Positions 1-8,220 of a stretch of 64,000 bases of DNA are shown here, in pieces. Every line of letters begins with the position of its first letter. Positions within the stretch are counted from its first letter, which is position 1. Source of the DNA: CAYXDO01 sp964463485. GTDB taxonomy: Bacteria > Myxococcota > Kuafuiibacteriia > Kuafuiibacteriales > Kuafuiibacteriaceae. The notes beneath the pieces are model-generated. The model was given only the letters and a program-made list of their open reading frames with translations. It searched no databases and was not told the origin of the DNA. The stretch is taken from NCBI GenBank assembly GCA_964463485.1, contig CAYXDO010000053.1, positions 1 through 64,000 of the forward strand, read 5' to 3'. The position numbers and the translations under genes are program-made.

Positions 1-30
1 TCGAAATTCGGCGCGGCTCTGCGAGGACTT

Positions 31-60
31 CGTGCCCGTGCCCGTCCGTGCCCGTGCCCG
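31..60. repeat. Hexanucleotide array (GTGCCC units)
   Basis: Thirty bases built from GTGCCC hexamers with one 2-base slip in the middle. The reverse complement of this block occurs again, base for base, at 57864-57893. Bases 1-283 otherwise show no convincing gene; they form the leader of the first operon. Confidence 0.85.
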
Positions 61-283
61 ATCCTGAGGCAGGATGAGGACCGGGCAGGATTATGGGAGT
101 CTGGGCGAGTCTAGGCGGGCGCTCCCGAGCTGCAGATGGGTTGTCGCTCTCGCTTCCAGACTCACCGGCCGAGTGCACATTCTCCGAAGGCTCGCAAATT
201 CGTCGCCGACGAAAACATTGCGTGCGATTTGTCGAATTTGGTGGGTGCCAAAGTCTCGAGAGAGACGCTAGTTTCTGGCCACA

Positions 284-2608
284 ATGCGGCGGATCTTTCT
301 TTTCGCCCTGTGGTTCGGGTGCGGTGGCGAAGAGTATCCCCACGGGGAGATTGCGGAGGGTATCATGGGTCCGCTCGGAGACCCCGTGCCCTACGCGAGC
401 GCCGAGCAGCGAGTCACGTTCGCTCGTGGCCGGGATACTGCCAGGCGTCGGTTCGACCTGAAGGACGGGCTTGGACCCGCGTTCAACGTCACCTTCTGCG
501 GAGCTTGTCACGAACGACCCGTGCTCGGCGGGAGCGCCGGTATGTACCGCACTTTTTTTCTGACTGGGTTTCGTACCCCAGACGGCGCTTTCTTTCAGGG
601 AACGTCCGCCGGAATGTCTGGGGGCGTCCTCCGAATGTACGACTATTCTCCTTCGGAGCCCGCGCGTCCGCCGATTCCCGAAGCCACGACGATCTTCGCA
701 CAGCGCAATCCAATCCCTACTTTCGGTACGGGGTTGATCGCCGAAATCAGCGAGGAAGAGATCCTGTCTCGGGCGGATCCGGACGACGCTGACGGTGACG
801 GAGTCAGCGGACGCGCCAACTTCGAGCGCGGCTTCGTCGGGCGATTCGGGCGAAAGGCCCAGACCGCTTCGGTCGAGGGGTTCATTCGCGGGCCGCTCTT
901 CAATCACGCTGGCATCACGACCTTGGCACTCACCGATGAGCAGCGCGCCCGGCTGCCCGTCGACAGCTCCAGCCACCAAGTCAGTGACTCGGCGCCTTCC
1001 GCGTCCGGCCTGCGACCAGCTCAGGCGGCCGTGCTGGACCTGGAGCTGACCGACGACGATTCGGCTCCCGACCCCGAGCTCCCCCGGGAGGACTTGTTCG
1101 ACCTGGTGAGTTTTACCATGCTGCTCGCCGTAGGTGAGGTCGAGCGGCTCGGCGATACGACCGAGCGCGGTGCGGAGCTCTTCGACGAGGTCGGCTGCCC
1201 CGCCTGCCATACACCCAGGCTGATGGGCCCGCGCGGACCCATCCCGATTTACTCCGACCTCTTGATCCATGACATGGGGCCGGAGCTCGCGGACGGGCTC
1301 GATCAAGGCGTCGCCACGGCGGCTGAATTCCGAACTCAGCCGCTGTGGTCGATCGGAGCCGTCGGACCGTACCTGCACGATGGGCGCGCCGATTCGCTGG
1401 AGCTCGCCATTCGCCTGCATGGAGGCGAAGCCGCGAGATCTCGCGATGAGTTGCTCGCCCAGGGTCCTGAAGCCATGGGTGACGTGGTGGAGCTCCTGCT
1501 GTCGCTCGGCGGGCGCGATCAAACCAGCCAGGGGCTCCTTCCGCCAGGATCGCCTGTCCCGCCCGTGGGTGAGTATGGCGGTCCGGCTTCGCCGCTCGGT
1601 GAAGCCGAGCTCTCGCGTTTCGTCGCGGGACGAGACCTCTTCGATCGCGACTTCGGGTTGTCAAGAGGGTTGGGTGCGCCGAGGTTCAACGGTGACTCCT
1701 GTCGGGCCTGTCACTTCGACCCCGTGGTGGGCGGATCCGGTCCACGCGACGTCAACGTCATGCGCCACGGCATCGTCAACGCCACCGGTGAGTTTGTCTA
1801 TCCGGCGGTGGGTTCCATTCTTCACAAGGAGACTCGGCTTCGAAATCAAGGCGTGTCGCCTCAGCAGCAGGCTACGGTGTTCGAGGCCCGACAAACGCCG
1901 CACCTCTTCGGCCTGGGACTGATCGACCAGATTCCGGACTCAGTCATTCTGGTCCGAGCCGACCCCAACGACTCGCTCTCTCCGGAGGGCATCAGCGGCC
2001 GCCCGGCGTGGACCGACGACGGGCGCCTGGGGCGCTTCGGATGGAAGGCGCAGGTGCCGTCCGTCGATGAGTTCGTGCGCGACGCCACGGGAGCGGAGCT
2101 CGGGATGACCGTGGAGCGTCAGGAAGGTCTGACGTTCGGGCTCCTTCAGGACGACGACGGCGTACCCGACCCCGAGCTCTCCAAGGCGGACGCCGAGGTC
2201 CTCGCGTTCTTTCTGAAGAACCTGGGTCCACCGCCGCGCGTCGCCCAAGGTGAGGTCGAAAGAAGTGGACAGGCCGTATTCGAGCGGATCGGGTGCGCCG
2301 AGTGCCACGTACCGGCTCTGGCGAGCCCGGCAGGGGAAGTCGGTCTGTACTCTGATCTGCTGCTGCACGAGATCCTCGCTCCGAGCGCGATGGGTATCGA
2401 GGACGGATCGGCCGACGTCAGAGAGTTTCGAACCGCGCCGCTTTGGGGGCTCGCGAAGACGAACCCATACTGGCATGACGGACGCGCCGACACGATCGCG
2501 GAGGCCATCGAGCTTCACGAAGGGGAGGGGACCGCCGCGCGCTCTCTCTTTCGTCGACTCTCCGCGGTCGATCGGTCCGACCTGATGGCGTTTCTGGAGA
2601 GCCTATGA
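284..2608 (+). CDS. Double-length DUF1111 (di-heme oxidoreductase family) lipoprotein, four heme c sites
   Basis: A 774-residue protein that reads as two copies of the DUF1111/thiol-oxidoreductase-like cytochrome family in tandem. The N-terminus is a short hydrophobic stretch ending in a lipobox-like LWFGC, so it is probably a lipoprotein. CxxCH heme motifs begin at Cys72, Cys305, Cys473 and Cys671, two per half. Each half repeats the same landmarks: GLGP/GLGAP before the first heme, GRFGRKAQ or GRFGWKAQ mid-domain, PLW then HDGRAD near the end. Members usually have one such unit of roughly 400-500 residues, so the doubled length is notable. The stop overlaps the start of the next cytochrome gene (ATGA), so the two are translationally coupled. 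Electron-transfer or peroxidase-like function is inferred; the substrate is unknown. Confidence 0.85.
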   Translation: MRRIFLFALWFGCGGEEYPHGEIAEGIMGPLGDPVPYASAEQRVTFARGRDTARRRFDLKDGLGPAFNVTFCGACHERPVLGGSAGMYRTFFLTGFRTPDGAFFQGTSAGMSGGVLRMYDYSPSEPARPPIPEATTIFAQRNPIPTFGTGLIAEISEEEILSRADPDDADGDGVSGRANFERGFVGRFGRKAQTASVEGFIRGPLFNHAGITTLALTDEQRARLPVDSSSHQVSDSAPSASGLRPAQAAVLDLELTDDDSAPDPELPREDLFDLVSFTMLLAVGEVERLGDTTERGAELFDEVGCPACHTPRLMGPRGPIPIYSDLLIHDMGPELADGLDQGVATAAEFRTQPLWSIGAVGPYLHDGRADSLELAIRLHGGEAARSRDELLAQGPEAMGDVVELLLSLGGRDQTSQGLLPPGSPVPPVGEYGGPASPLGEAELSRFVAGRDLFDRDFGLSRGLGAPRFNGDSCRACHFDPVVGGSGPRDVNVMRHGIVNATGEFVYPAVGSILHKETRLRNQGVSPQQQATVFEARQTPHLFGLGLIDQIPDSVILVRADPNDSLSPEGISGRPAWTDDGRLGRFGWKAQVPSVDEFVRDATGAELGMTVERQEGLTFGLLQDDDGVPDPELSKADAEVLAFFLKNLGPPPRVAQGEVERSGQAVFERIGCAECHVPALASPAGEVGLYSDLLLHEILAPSAMGIEDGSADVREFRTAPLWGLAKTNPYWHDGRADTIAEAIELHEGEGTAARSLFRRLSAVDRSDLMAFLESL

Positions 2609-3963
2609 GACTCGAGCTCCTGGTCTGCGCGGGCTTTTGGCTGAGTTGCGCGGACGACCCCACTCGCTCCTCACCCGACGCGGGTCCCAAACACTCCGAT
2701 CCAGTCGATCCCCTCTCGATGCCCGCGGAGCCCACGGTGTCTCCGGCGTCGTTCAAGTCCTCAGAGGAGTGTCAGGCGTGCCACCCAACTCACTTCGCCG
2801 AGTGGCGGAGCTCGATGCACGCCTACTCGATGGTGGACCCTCTATTCCGAGCGCTCGTCGCGATCCGAAGCGCTGACTTCGACGGAGCCCGCGACGCGTT
2901 TTGCATCCAGTGTCACAGCGCGATCGCCACGCGCGGAGGCGAAGTCAAACCGAAGTTCTCCTTCGAGTCCTTGTCGGCCATTGCGCTCGAGGGCGTCACT
3001 TGCGAGGCCTGCCACAAAGTCTCCTCGGTGGCCCGACTCTACAACAGCGGCCACGTGCTCGACCCCGCGGGGGCGATGCGGGGTCCGCTCGAGGTGCCGA
3101 GCGAAGCGTCCATGCACCCAGCGGAGTACTCGGAGGACTTCGAGAAGTCCGAGTTCTGCGCGGGTTGCCACAACGTCATCGAATTCACGTCAGTGCCCCT
3201 CGAACGACCCTTCGACGAGTGGCTCACGTCGCCGTCGAACCTCTCGGGAGAAACTTGCCAGAGTTGTCACATGCCCGAAAAAGAGGGGCGCGCCTCCGCG
3301 ATCGGTCCTCCGCGAACGATCCACGACCATCGCTTCGTGGGGGTCGACGTCCCGTTGACGGAGGGGTTCATGCCTGAGGAGACTCGCGAGGACCTGAAAG
3401 ACCGCGTGGCGGGCCTCCTCGGCGGGGCCGCCGAGCTTCGCTTGACCGTACCCGAACGTGTACCTGTGGGGCGACAACTAGACGTCGTCGTCGAGGTCGA
3501 GAACCTGGTTCGAGGTCACAATCTCCCGACCGGATCCACGTTCCACCGCCAGTGCTGGGTCGAGCTGAGGGTCGAGGACTCGAGCGGCGTCGAGCTCTAC
3601 TCGACCGGAGCTCTAGATCCCAACGGTGACTTGAAGGACCACTTCAGCGAGCTCGAACCTTACGCCGATCATGATCTGATTCGATTCGGCTCCAGGTTCG
3701 TCGACGATCGCGGAAATCCAACCCTCTTTCCGTGGCTCGCCGCCGAGCACATCAGCTCCACCATCCCTCCGGGCTACTCTCGGTCTCGGAGCCTCTTCGT
3801 GAAGACGAGCAGCGCGAGCAGAGGCCGAGCGACTGTCGAGGCGCGGCTCCTCTTCCGCGCCGTTCCTCCGTTCCTGCTGAGGGCCCTAGGGCTCGGCGCA
3901 CAGGCCGAGCGCCTCGATGTTTACGAGGTCGCGACCGCGAGCGTCGCACTCACGCTGGAGTGA
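2605..3963 (+). CDS. Pentaheme c-type cytochrome lipoprotein (cytochrome c554-like)
   Basis: A 452-residue secreted protein with a lipoprotein signal (GFWLSC). Five CxxCH motifs start at Cys56, Cys100, Cys133, Cys185 and Cys218. The first is followed by a pattern typical of cytochrome c554-like multiheme proteins (CQACHPTHFAEW, then MHAYS). The second half, from about residue 265, has no heme motif and looks like a beta-rich domain. The gene starts inside the stop of the tetraheme DUF1111 gene and ends two bases before the propeller lipoprotein, so the three form one operon. The pair of multiheme cytochromes suggests an envelope electron-transfer module. Donor and acceptor cannot be read from sequence. 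Confidence 0.85.
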   Translation: MRLELLVCAGFWLSCADDPTRSSPDAGPKHSDPVDPLSMPAEPTVSPASFKSSEECQACHPTHFAEWRSSMHAYSMVDPLFRALVAIRSADFDGARDAFCIQCHSAIATRGGEVKPKFSFESLSAIALEGVTCEACHKVSSVARLYNSGHVLDPAGAMRGPLEVPSEASMHPAEYSEDFEKSEFCAGCHNVIEFTSVPLERPFDEWLTSPSNLSGETCQSCHMPEKEGRASAIGPPRTIHDHRFVGVDVPLTEGFMPEETREDLKDRVAGLLGGAAELRLTVPERVPVGRQLDVVVEVENLVRGHNLPTGSTFHRQCWVELRVEDSSGVELYSTGALDPNGDLKDHFSELEPYADHDLIRFGSRFVDDRGNPTLFPWLAAEHISSTIPPGYSRSRSLFVKTSSASRGRATVEARLLFRAVPPFLLRALGLGAQAERLDVYEVATASVALTLE

Positions 3964-3965
3964 TC

Positions 3966-4997
3966 ATGAGACCCGCAACTTTGCCGAAGCTGTTCGCGGC
4001 CCCCGCGGGCTCGACCCGACTGCTGCTTACTCTCTTCGTCGCCTGCGCGGATCCGGAGCCGAGCGATCCGCCGTCACCGCCTGCCTGGGTCGAGAGTCTC
4101 GCCCTCGACCAGGGCGGCTGGCTCCTCTCGTCTTGGGGACCCGCCAAGAACGACGTGTACGCCGTAGGCGGCTCCCCCGAGAGGGGACTGATCACGCACT
4201 TTGATGGTCAAACGTGGACGCCGATCGAGCTCGGATTCGACGTACCCCTCATCAACTGGGTTCATGGCTTTGGGCCGACAGACGTCTATTTCGTGGGAAC
4301 TCACGGCACGATTCTGCACTTCGACGGTGCACGATTCACGAAGTCGGCGACGGTGACTTCGGCCGACCTTTGGGGCGTTTTTTGTGCTGCCCCCGATGAT
4401 GTGTGGGCCGTAGGAGGAGGCGCGCGCCGCGTCGAAGACGCGACCGTGCTTCATTATGACGGGATCCGCTGGGAGCGAATGAGCACTCCGGAGCTTCAGC
4501 ACCCGAACGTATTTTCGTTCTTCAAAGTCTGGGGCACGTCGTCGCGCGACGTCTACGTGGTCGGACAGCGGGGCGTCGTGCTGCGCTGGGACGGCGCTTC
4601 GTTCACCGAGCTCTTCGTCGGCTCGAGCGAGGACCTCGTTTCGGTGTGGGGCACGGGGCCTTCGAGGATCGCGATCGTGGGAGGCCGGTCGAACGGCGAG
4701 CTGGTCACGTTCGACGGGATCGATTGGGCCAGAGAGCCGCTGGCGCCCCTCCCAGGGCTCAACGGAGTCTGGTTTCGCGACCCATCGAAGGTTCACATCG
4801 GGGGTGAAGACGGAACGGTCGCGACCTACGACTGGGAGAGTCGCGAGGTGACCTTGGAAGTGCAGAAGACTCACCTGAGTATTCACGCTTTGTTCGGGGT
4901 CGGGGGAAAGTTGCACGCCGTGGGCGGAAGTCTCTTGTCGATCGAGCCCCCGCACCGCGGCGTCGTTCTCACGCGAGAACTGCGAGCCGAGGAGTAG
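3966..4997 (+). CDS. Beta-propeller-type repeat lipoprotein
   Basis: A 343-residue protein. I chose the ATG two bases after the upstream stop because it gives a signal peptide ending in FVAC, a plausible lipobox; a longer in-frame GTG start lies inside the cytochrome gene. The mature part consists of repeats of about 45-50 residues with the pattern W-G-x-x-x-x-D-V-Y-x-V-G followed by G-x-I/V-x-H/R-x-D-G-x-x-(W/F), for example DVYAVGG, DVYFVGTHG, DVWAVGG and DVYVVGQRG. Such repeats are common in myxobacterial surface propeller proteins. It is third in the cytochrome operon. The stop codon lies inside the first copy of a 122-bp tandem duplication. Confidence 0.8.
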   Translation: MRPATLPKLFAAPAGSTRLLLTLFVACADPEPSDPPSPPAWVESLALDQGGWLLSSWGPAKNDVYAVGGSPERGLITHFDGQTWTPIELGFDVPLINWVHGFGPTDVYFVGTHGTILHFDGARFTKSATVTSADLWGVFCAAPDDVWAVGGGARRVEDATVLHYDGIRWERMSTPELQHPNVFSFFKVWGTSSRDVYVVGQRGVVLRWDGASFTELFVGSSEDLVSVWGTGPSRIAIVGGRSNGELVTFDGIDWAREPLAPLPGLNGVWFRDPSKVHIGGEDGTVATYDWESREVTLEVQKTHLSIHALFGVGGKLHAVGGSLLSIEPPHRGVVLTRELRAEE

Positions 4998-5232
4998 AGC
5001 AAAGCGATGCACGTTTGATTCTCTGTCGACTCGGTGGGCTTCGCTCTGTGCCTTCTGTGGTTTTTCCGGCGGCCCCGGATTCGCGCGGACTTCAGCGAGG
5101 CCTCTGCCCGAAGGAGTAGAGAAAGCGATGCACGTTTGATTCTCTGTCGACTCTGTGGGCTTCGCTCTGTGCCCTCTGTGGTTTTCCGGCGGCCCCGGAT
5201 TCGCGCGGACTTCAGCGAGGCCTCTGCCCGAA
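4991..5232 (+). repeat. Two-copy tandem direct repeat, period 122 bp
   Basis: Copy 1 covers 4991-5112 and copy 2 5113-5232. They are nearly identical, with single-base indels (gagcaaag versus gagaaag, and a T-run of five versus four) and a few substitutions. Both begin GGAGTAGAG, so copy 1 carries the stop codon of the propeller gene. The core contains CTCTGTG and CCTCTGTGG stretches like those of interspersed intergenic repeats in many environmental bacteria. The remainder up to 5316 shows no gene. Confidence 0.9.
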
Positions 5233-5316
5233 TCGGCCCGACACTGCTCTGATGCCGCTGCGGAGCTCCGTGGCGCTTGCCATTCGCCGCCCCGCGTAGG
5301 ACTGACTTCCGGACGA

Positions 5317-6183
5317 ATGAGTCGCCAGTGGGCGTTCTTCGCTTTGTTCCTGTTGCTCGCGTCTTGCTCCGGGTGCGCTTGGGTCCGTTCGATCTTTTCT
5401 CCCGGGCGTCCCGCAGCAGAATCGTTGACTCAGTTCACGCTTCCGGAGCCTGACCTGAGTGGCGCGCGGCGCCTCGACTTGTGGGCGACGTACTTCCGCA
5501 CTCATCGAGCGCGGGCCGTATCGGACGGCGTCGAGCTGTTGGCCGCCGACGGCGGCTCGCTCGGGGTTCGGCTATCTCCTCGCGACTTCTGCCAGGCGGC
5601 GATGGACGGAGCGGTGCGTGTGGAGCGCGCCAAGGGTGCGGTGACTTTCGGGTTCGCCGGACTCGGTGACGCCCCGCAGACTGATTGCTCGAAGCGCTTC
5701 CCGAAGCAATCGGCAATCTCGAGGACGCGATTTGCTCGTACTCGGGGTGAGTTCGGAGATGGCGCGGGCGGGCGTCGGCTCGTACCGCTGCGGAGCTTGG
5801 CCGTCGATCCGAAGGTCATTCCGATCGGCTCGGTCGTGTATGTCCCGCAGGCTCGAGGCCTGTCTCTCTCCGTTCCCGGCGGGCGCGACCTCGAAGATCG
5901 GCGCGTCGAGCACGACGGTTTCTTCTTCGCCGCCACGACAGGCGGCGCGATCGACGGACACAAGATCGACGTGTTCATCGGGCCGCTCTCCCAGAACCCT
6001 TTCAGCTTCGTCCAGAGCACGAAGCGAGGAACCTTCGAGGCGTATCTCGTCGAAGACGGAGCGCTCGAGCAGGCGTTCGAAGCCCTTCATGGACGGACCC
6101 CTGCCGCCATCGCGGCCGCGACGGGAGAGGACTTCGGGCCCCGCCCCGCCTGGTCTTCTCACGCCTGGGCGTCGCCGTGGTGA
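5317..6183 (+). CDS. 3D-domain protein, MltA-like lytic murein transglycosylase
   Basis: A 288-residue lipoprotein candidate. The ATG at 5317 gives a clean signal (FLLLASCSGC); the frame is open upstream only through the tandem repeat. The C-terminal half carries the 3D (three-aspartate) fold of MltA and related enzymes: VIPIGSVVYVPQARG, then TTGGAIDGHKIDVFIG, then NPFSFVQ. The family's first Asp of the usual ADTGGAIKG motif is replaced here (ATTGGAIDG), while the Asp in KIDVF is kept. Members cleave glycan strands of peptidoglycan to anhydro products. The N-terminal half is shorter and less like canonical MltA, so substrate and activity need confirmation. It is followed by an unrelated operon. 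Confidence 0.75.
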   Translation: MSRQWAFFALFLLLASCSGCAWVRSIFSPGRPAAESLTQFTLPEPDLSGARRLDLWATYFRTHRARAVSDGVELLAADGGSLGVRLSPRDFCQAAMDGAVRVERAKGAVTFGFAGLGDAPQTDCSKRFPKQSAISRTRFARTRGEFGDGAGGRRLVPLRSLAVDPKVIPIGSVVYVPQARGLSLSVPGGRDLEDRRVEHDGFFFAATTGGAIDGHKIDVFIGPLSQNPFSFVQSTKRGTFEAYLVEDGALEQAFEALHGRTPAAIAAATGEDFGPRPAWSSHAWASPW

Positions 6184-6321
6184 GCCGACTCGCGTTGGAC
6201 CGCTCCCGGGACTCCGGCGCCTCTGCTTCGCCCCTTGCGAATTGGGAACCAGTACACAAAACACCGACCTGCGCACGAGCACGTTCGCGCCCCGAAGCCG
6301 ACAATGACCTCGGAGATCGAA

Positions 6322-6951
6322 ATGAAAGTCGTCGGGCGTATGAACGGTCCTGTCACGGGCGTGGTCACGGAGAAAATCCCGGTCGGCCAGCTCCAACTCG
6401 CCTCCTCGCGTCGGGCAGCCCTTCGCACGCCGCCGCTCCGCCGCCTCGAAGCGCTTCCGATCCCGACGCCGCCGTTTCGTCGAACGAGCAGCTTCGGGAA
6501 GCTTCCGATCTCTGCCCGCGCCGCTCGTGAGACCGCGCGGGTCCAGACCCCGGCAGGCGGCGCTTTGCTCGGGGCCACTCCGCGCGGCGTCGTGAGCGGA
6601 GCCACCCTGGCCGCCGCGAGCCGGCGGAATCCCATTCACATCGCGAAAGTCTCCGCGCCCAGCGCCCTTGCCTCCGCGGTCACCAAAGCCCTCGAAGGGG
6701 CTCTCCATGCGGAGCCCAAGCAGCTCGAAGACCTCGCCGACAAGCTCAACCCGGGCGAGCAACTCTCGCTCGTCGCCTCGCTCTCGAAGTCAGAGCACAA
6801 CCTGGTCGTCGATCTTCACCTCGCCGAGCCGGACACCGGACGGGTCGTCGCGGCCGCCAGCTTTCCCTGCCGTGAAGCTTCCTCTCAGCTCCCCGACGTC
6901 GCCCGAGACCTCATCCGAAGGTTGGTGGCCAAGGCCAAGGTGACCCTGTGA
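6322..6951 (+). CDS. Uncharacterised protein; C-terminal domain shared with the gene at 25263-25682
   Basis: A 209-residue protein of no family I recognise. I chose the ATG at 6322 because GGAG sits six bases upstream; earlier in-frame ATGs lack a ribosome-binding site. The N-terminal 110 residues are basic and rich in Pro, Ala and Arg, probably disordered. The last 90 residues form a compact domain (LVVDLHLAEPD, then AAASFPC, then DLIRRLVAKAKV) that aligns without gaps to the C-terminal 90 residues encoded at 25263-25682, about 34 identities by my hand count. There is no signal peptide. The stop overlaps an in-frame GTG of the next gene, and the cupin gene follows closely, so the two are probably co-transcribed. 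Confidence 0.65.
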   Translation: MKVVGRMNGPVTGVVTEKIPVGQLQLASSRRAALRTPPLRRLEALPIPTPPFRRTSSFGKLPISARAARETARVQTPAGGALLGATPRGVVSGATLAAASRRNPIHIAKVSAPSALASAVTKALEGALHAEPKQLEDLADKLNPGEQLSLVASLSKSEHNLVVDLHLAEPDTGRVVAAASFPCREASSQLPDVARDLIRRLVAKAKVTL

Positions 6952-6995
6952 AAGCCGTGTCCGGACTCCGTCGCATCCAGCCCATGGAGCCAACG

Positions 6996-7565
6996 ATGAA
7001 GACGCAGAGCGCCCCCGCCAAACAAACCCCTCGCGAGGCCCAAGTCTCGACGCGCGATCGCCGCAGATTCTCGACGCCGCGCCGCGCGCTCCCCGCGCGA
7101 CCCGCCAAGCACCCATCTCGCCCGCCGCACCCGCGTGATTTCGAGGCTACTCTCCCGTCCCCGAGGCGCACCGACGTCCGTCGAATCACGGAGCAACATC
7201 GCCTCGCGCCCGATGGCTCCGAAATCCGCGAGCTCTCCGTCGGGATGCGCGGCGGAATGTGCAACTGCCGCCTCCCCGCCGGGCAGGTGTCGTCTCCCCG
7301 GTTTCACAAGAACGTCGAAGAGATCTGGTTTTGCGGATCCGGAACCGGCCAACTCTGGATGAGTATCGACGAGCGAGACGTGATCGTTCCCCTCCATTTC
7401 GGAACGTCCGTGACCATCCCTCCGCGAACACCCTTCCAATTTCGAAACACGGGCCTCGACACGCTGAGTATCATGATCGCGACCATGCCCCCGTGGCCCG
7501 GTCCCGAAGAAGCCGTGTCGACTCCAGGCCTCTGGGATCCACGAAATCCGATCGAAGGGCGTTGA
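6996..7565 (+). CDS. Cupin-fold protein with incomplete metal ligands
   Basis: A 189-residue protein. The ATG at 6996 is preceded by GGAG with six-base spacing, exactly as in the upstream gene; an overlapping GTG at 6948 is an alternative. After a basic, Pro-rich N-terminal region of about 65 residues comes a single cupin barrel. Motif 1 reads as SPRFHKNVEEIWFCGSGTG and motif 2 as VTIPPRTPFQFRNTG. The canonical second His of motif 1 is Asn here and the motif 2 His is Phe, so metal binding may be weak or absent. Both this gene and its partner encode a similar basic, disordered leader before a small folded domain. Function unknown; a sensor or binding role is possible. Confidence 0.7.
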   Translation: MKTQSAPAKQTPREAQVSTRDRRRFSTPRRALPARPAKHPSRPPHPRDFEATLPSPRRTDVRRITEQHRLAPDGSEIRELSVGMRGGMCNCRLPAGQVSSPRFHKNVEEIWFCGSGTGQLWMSIDERDVIVPLHFGTSVTIPPRTPFQFRNTGLDTLSIMIATMPPWPGPEEAVSTPGLWDPRNPIEGR

Positions 7566-7659
7566 AGAGAACAGCACCCAAATGCGCCCAGATGCTCGTT
7601 TTGGGCTGACTCGGTGTTACAATTCCAGCGATGCGCCCAATCGAGGAGGGCTTGGACCG

Positions 7660-8220
7660 ATGCTGAGCGTCGTGTTCCTCGCCGCAGCCGCAATGGCGCA
7701 GACGCCCGATCCATCCGCCCGCATCGAAGCTCATGTTTTCGCTGCTCGGCCGTTGGCCCTCGCCACCGGCCTGGCTCGGGGCGGCGGGATTCAGATCAGC
7801 ACCGGGGTCGGTCCGTTCGAAATGGGCGCTCGCGCGAGAATGGGTTCGGTCGAAGAGAATGACCTCGTCTTCAGCGTCGCGCACACCGAGCTGGCCGCCG
7901 GCTTGGCCGGCGGCTATACTCATGCCATCGGCGTCGGTCGTGTAGGGATGGGTGTGGTGGCGGAGCTCCAGGGAGTGCGCGAAGTGCGGTCGAGACACCA
8001 GGCTGAGCGTCTCGCGCGAAGTGGCCTCGAGCTTGACACGCAATCCTGGGCCTTGGGCGTCTCCGTGGGATTCGAGGTCGGGATGAGCGTGCGCGTCAGT
8101 GGACCTTGGTCGGTCGGAGTGGCCGGCGGCCCCACCCTCACCAAAGTCGGGAGCTCCGGCGCCCGCCTGGGCTGGGTAGGTGCTGCGCTGATCGCCTTCG
8201 ATCTCGGAGGGGGCTCATGA
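7660..8220 (+). CDS. Putative outer-membrane beta-barrel protein
   Basis: A 186-residue protein. The ATG at 7660 gives a signal peptide (MLSVVFLAAAAMAQ), and a purine-rich GAGGAGGG lies nine bases upstream; the frame is open further 5' but that part is not protein-like. The mature chain alternates Gly-rich short strands (LAGGYTHAIGVGRVGMGVVAEL, split by turns), in keeping with a small outer-membrane barrel. No named family recognised. It is the first gene of a surface cluster; its stop overlaps the next start (ATGA). Short length makes the barrel call tentative. Confidence 0.55.
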   Translation: MLSVVFLAAAAMAQTPDPSARIEAHVFAARPLALATGLARGGGIQISTGVGPFEMGARARMGSVEENDLVFSVAHTELAAGLAGGYTHAIGVGRVGMGVVAELQGVREVRSRHQAERLARSGLELDTQSWALGVSVGFEVGMSVRVSGPWSVGVAGGPTLTKVGSSGARLGWVGAALIAFDLGGGS

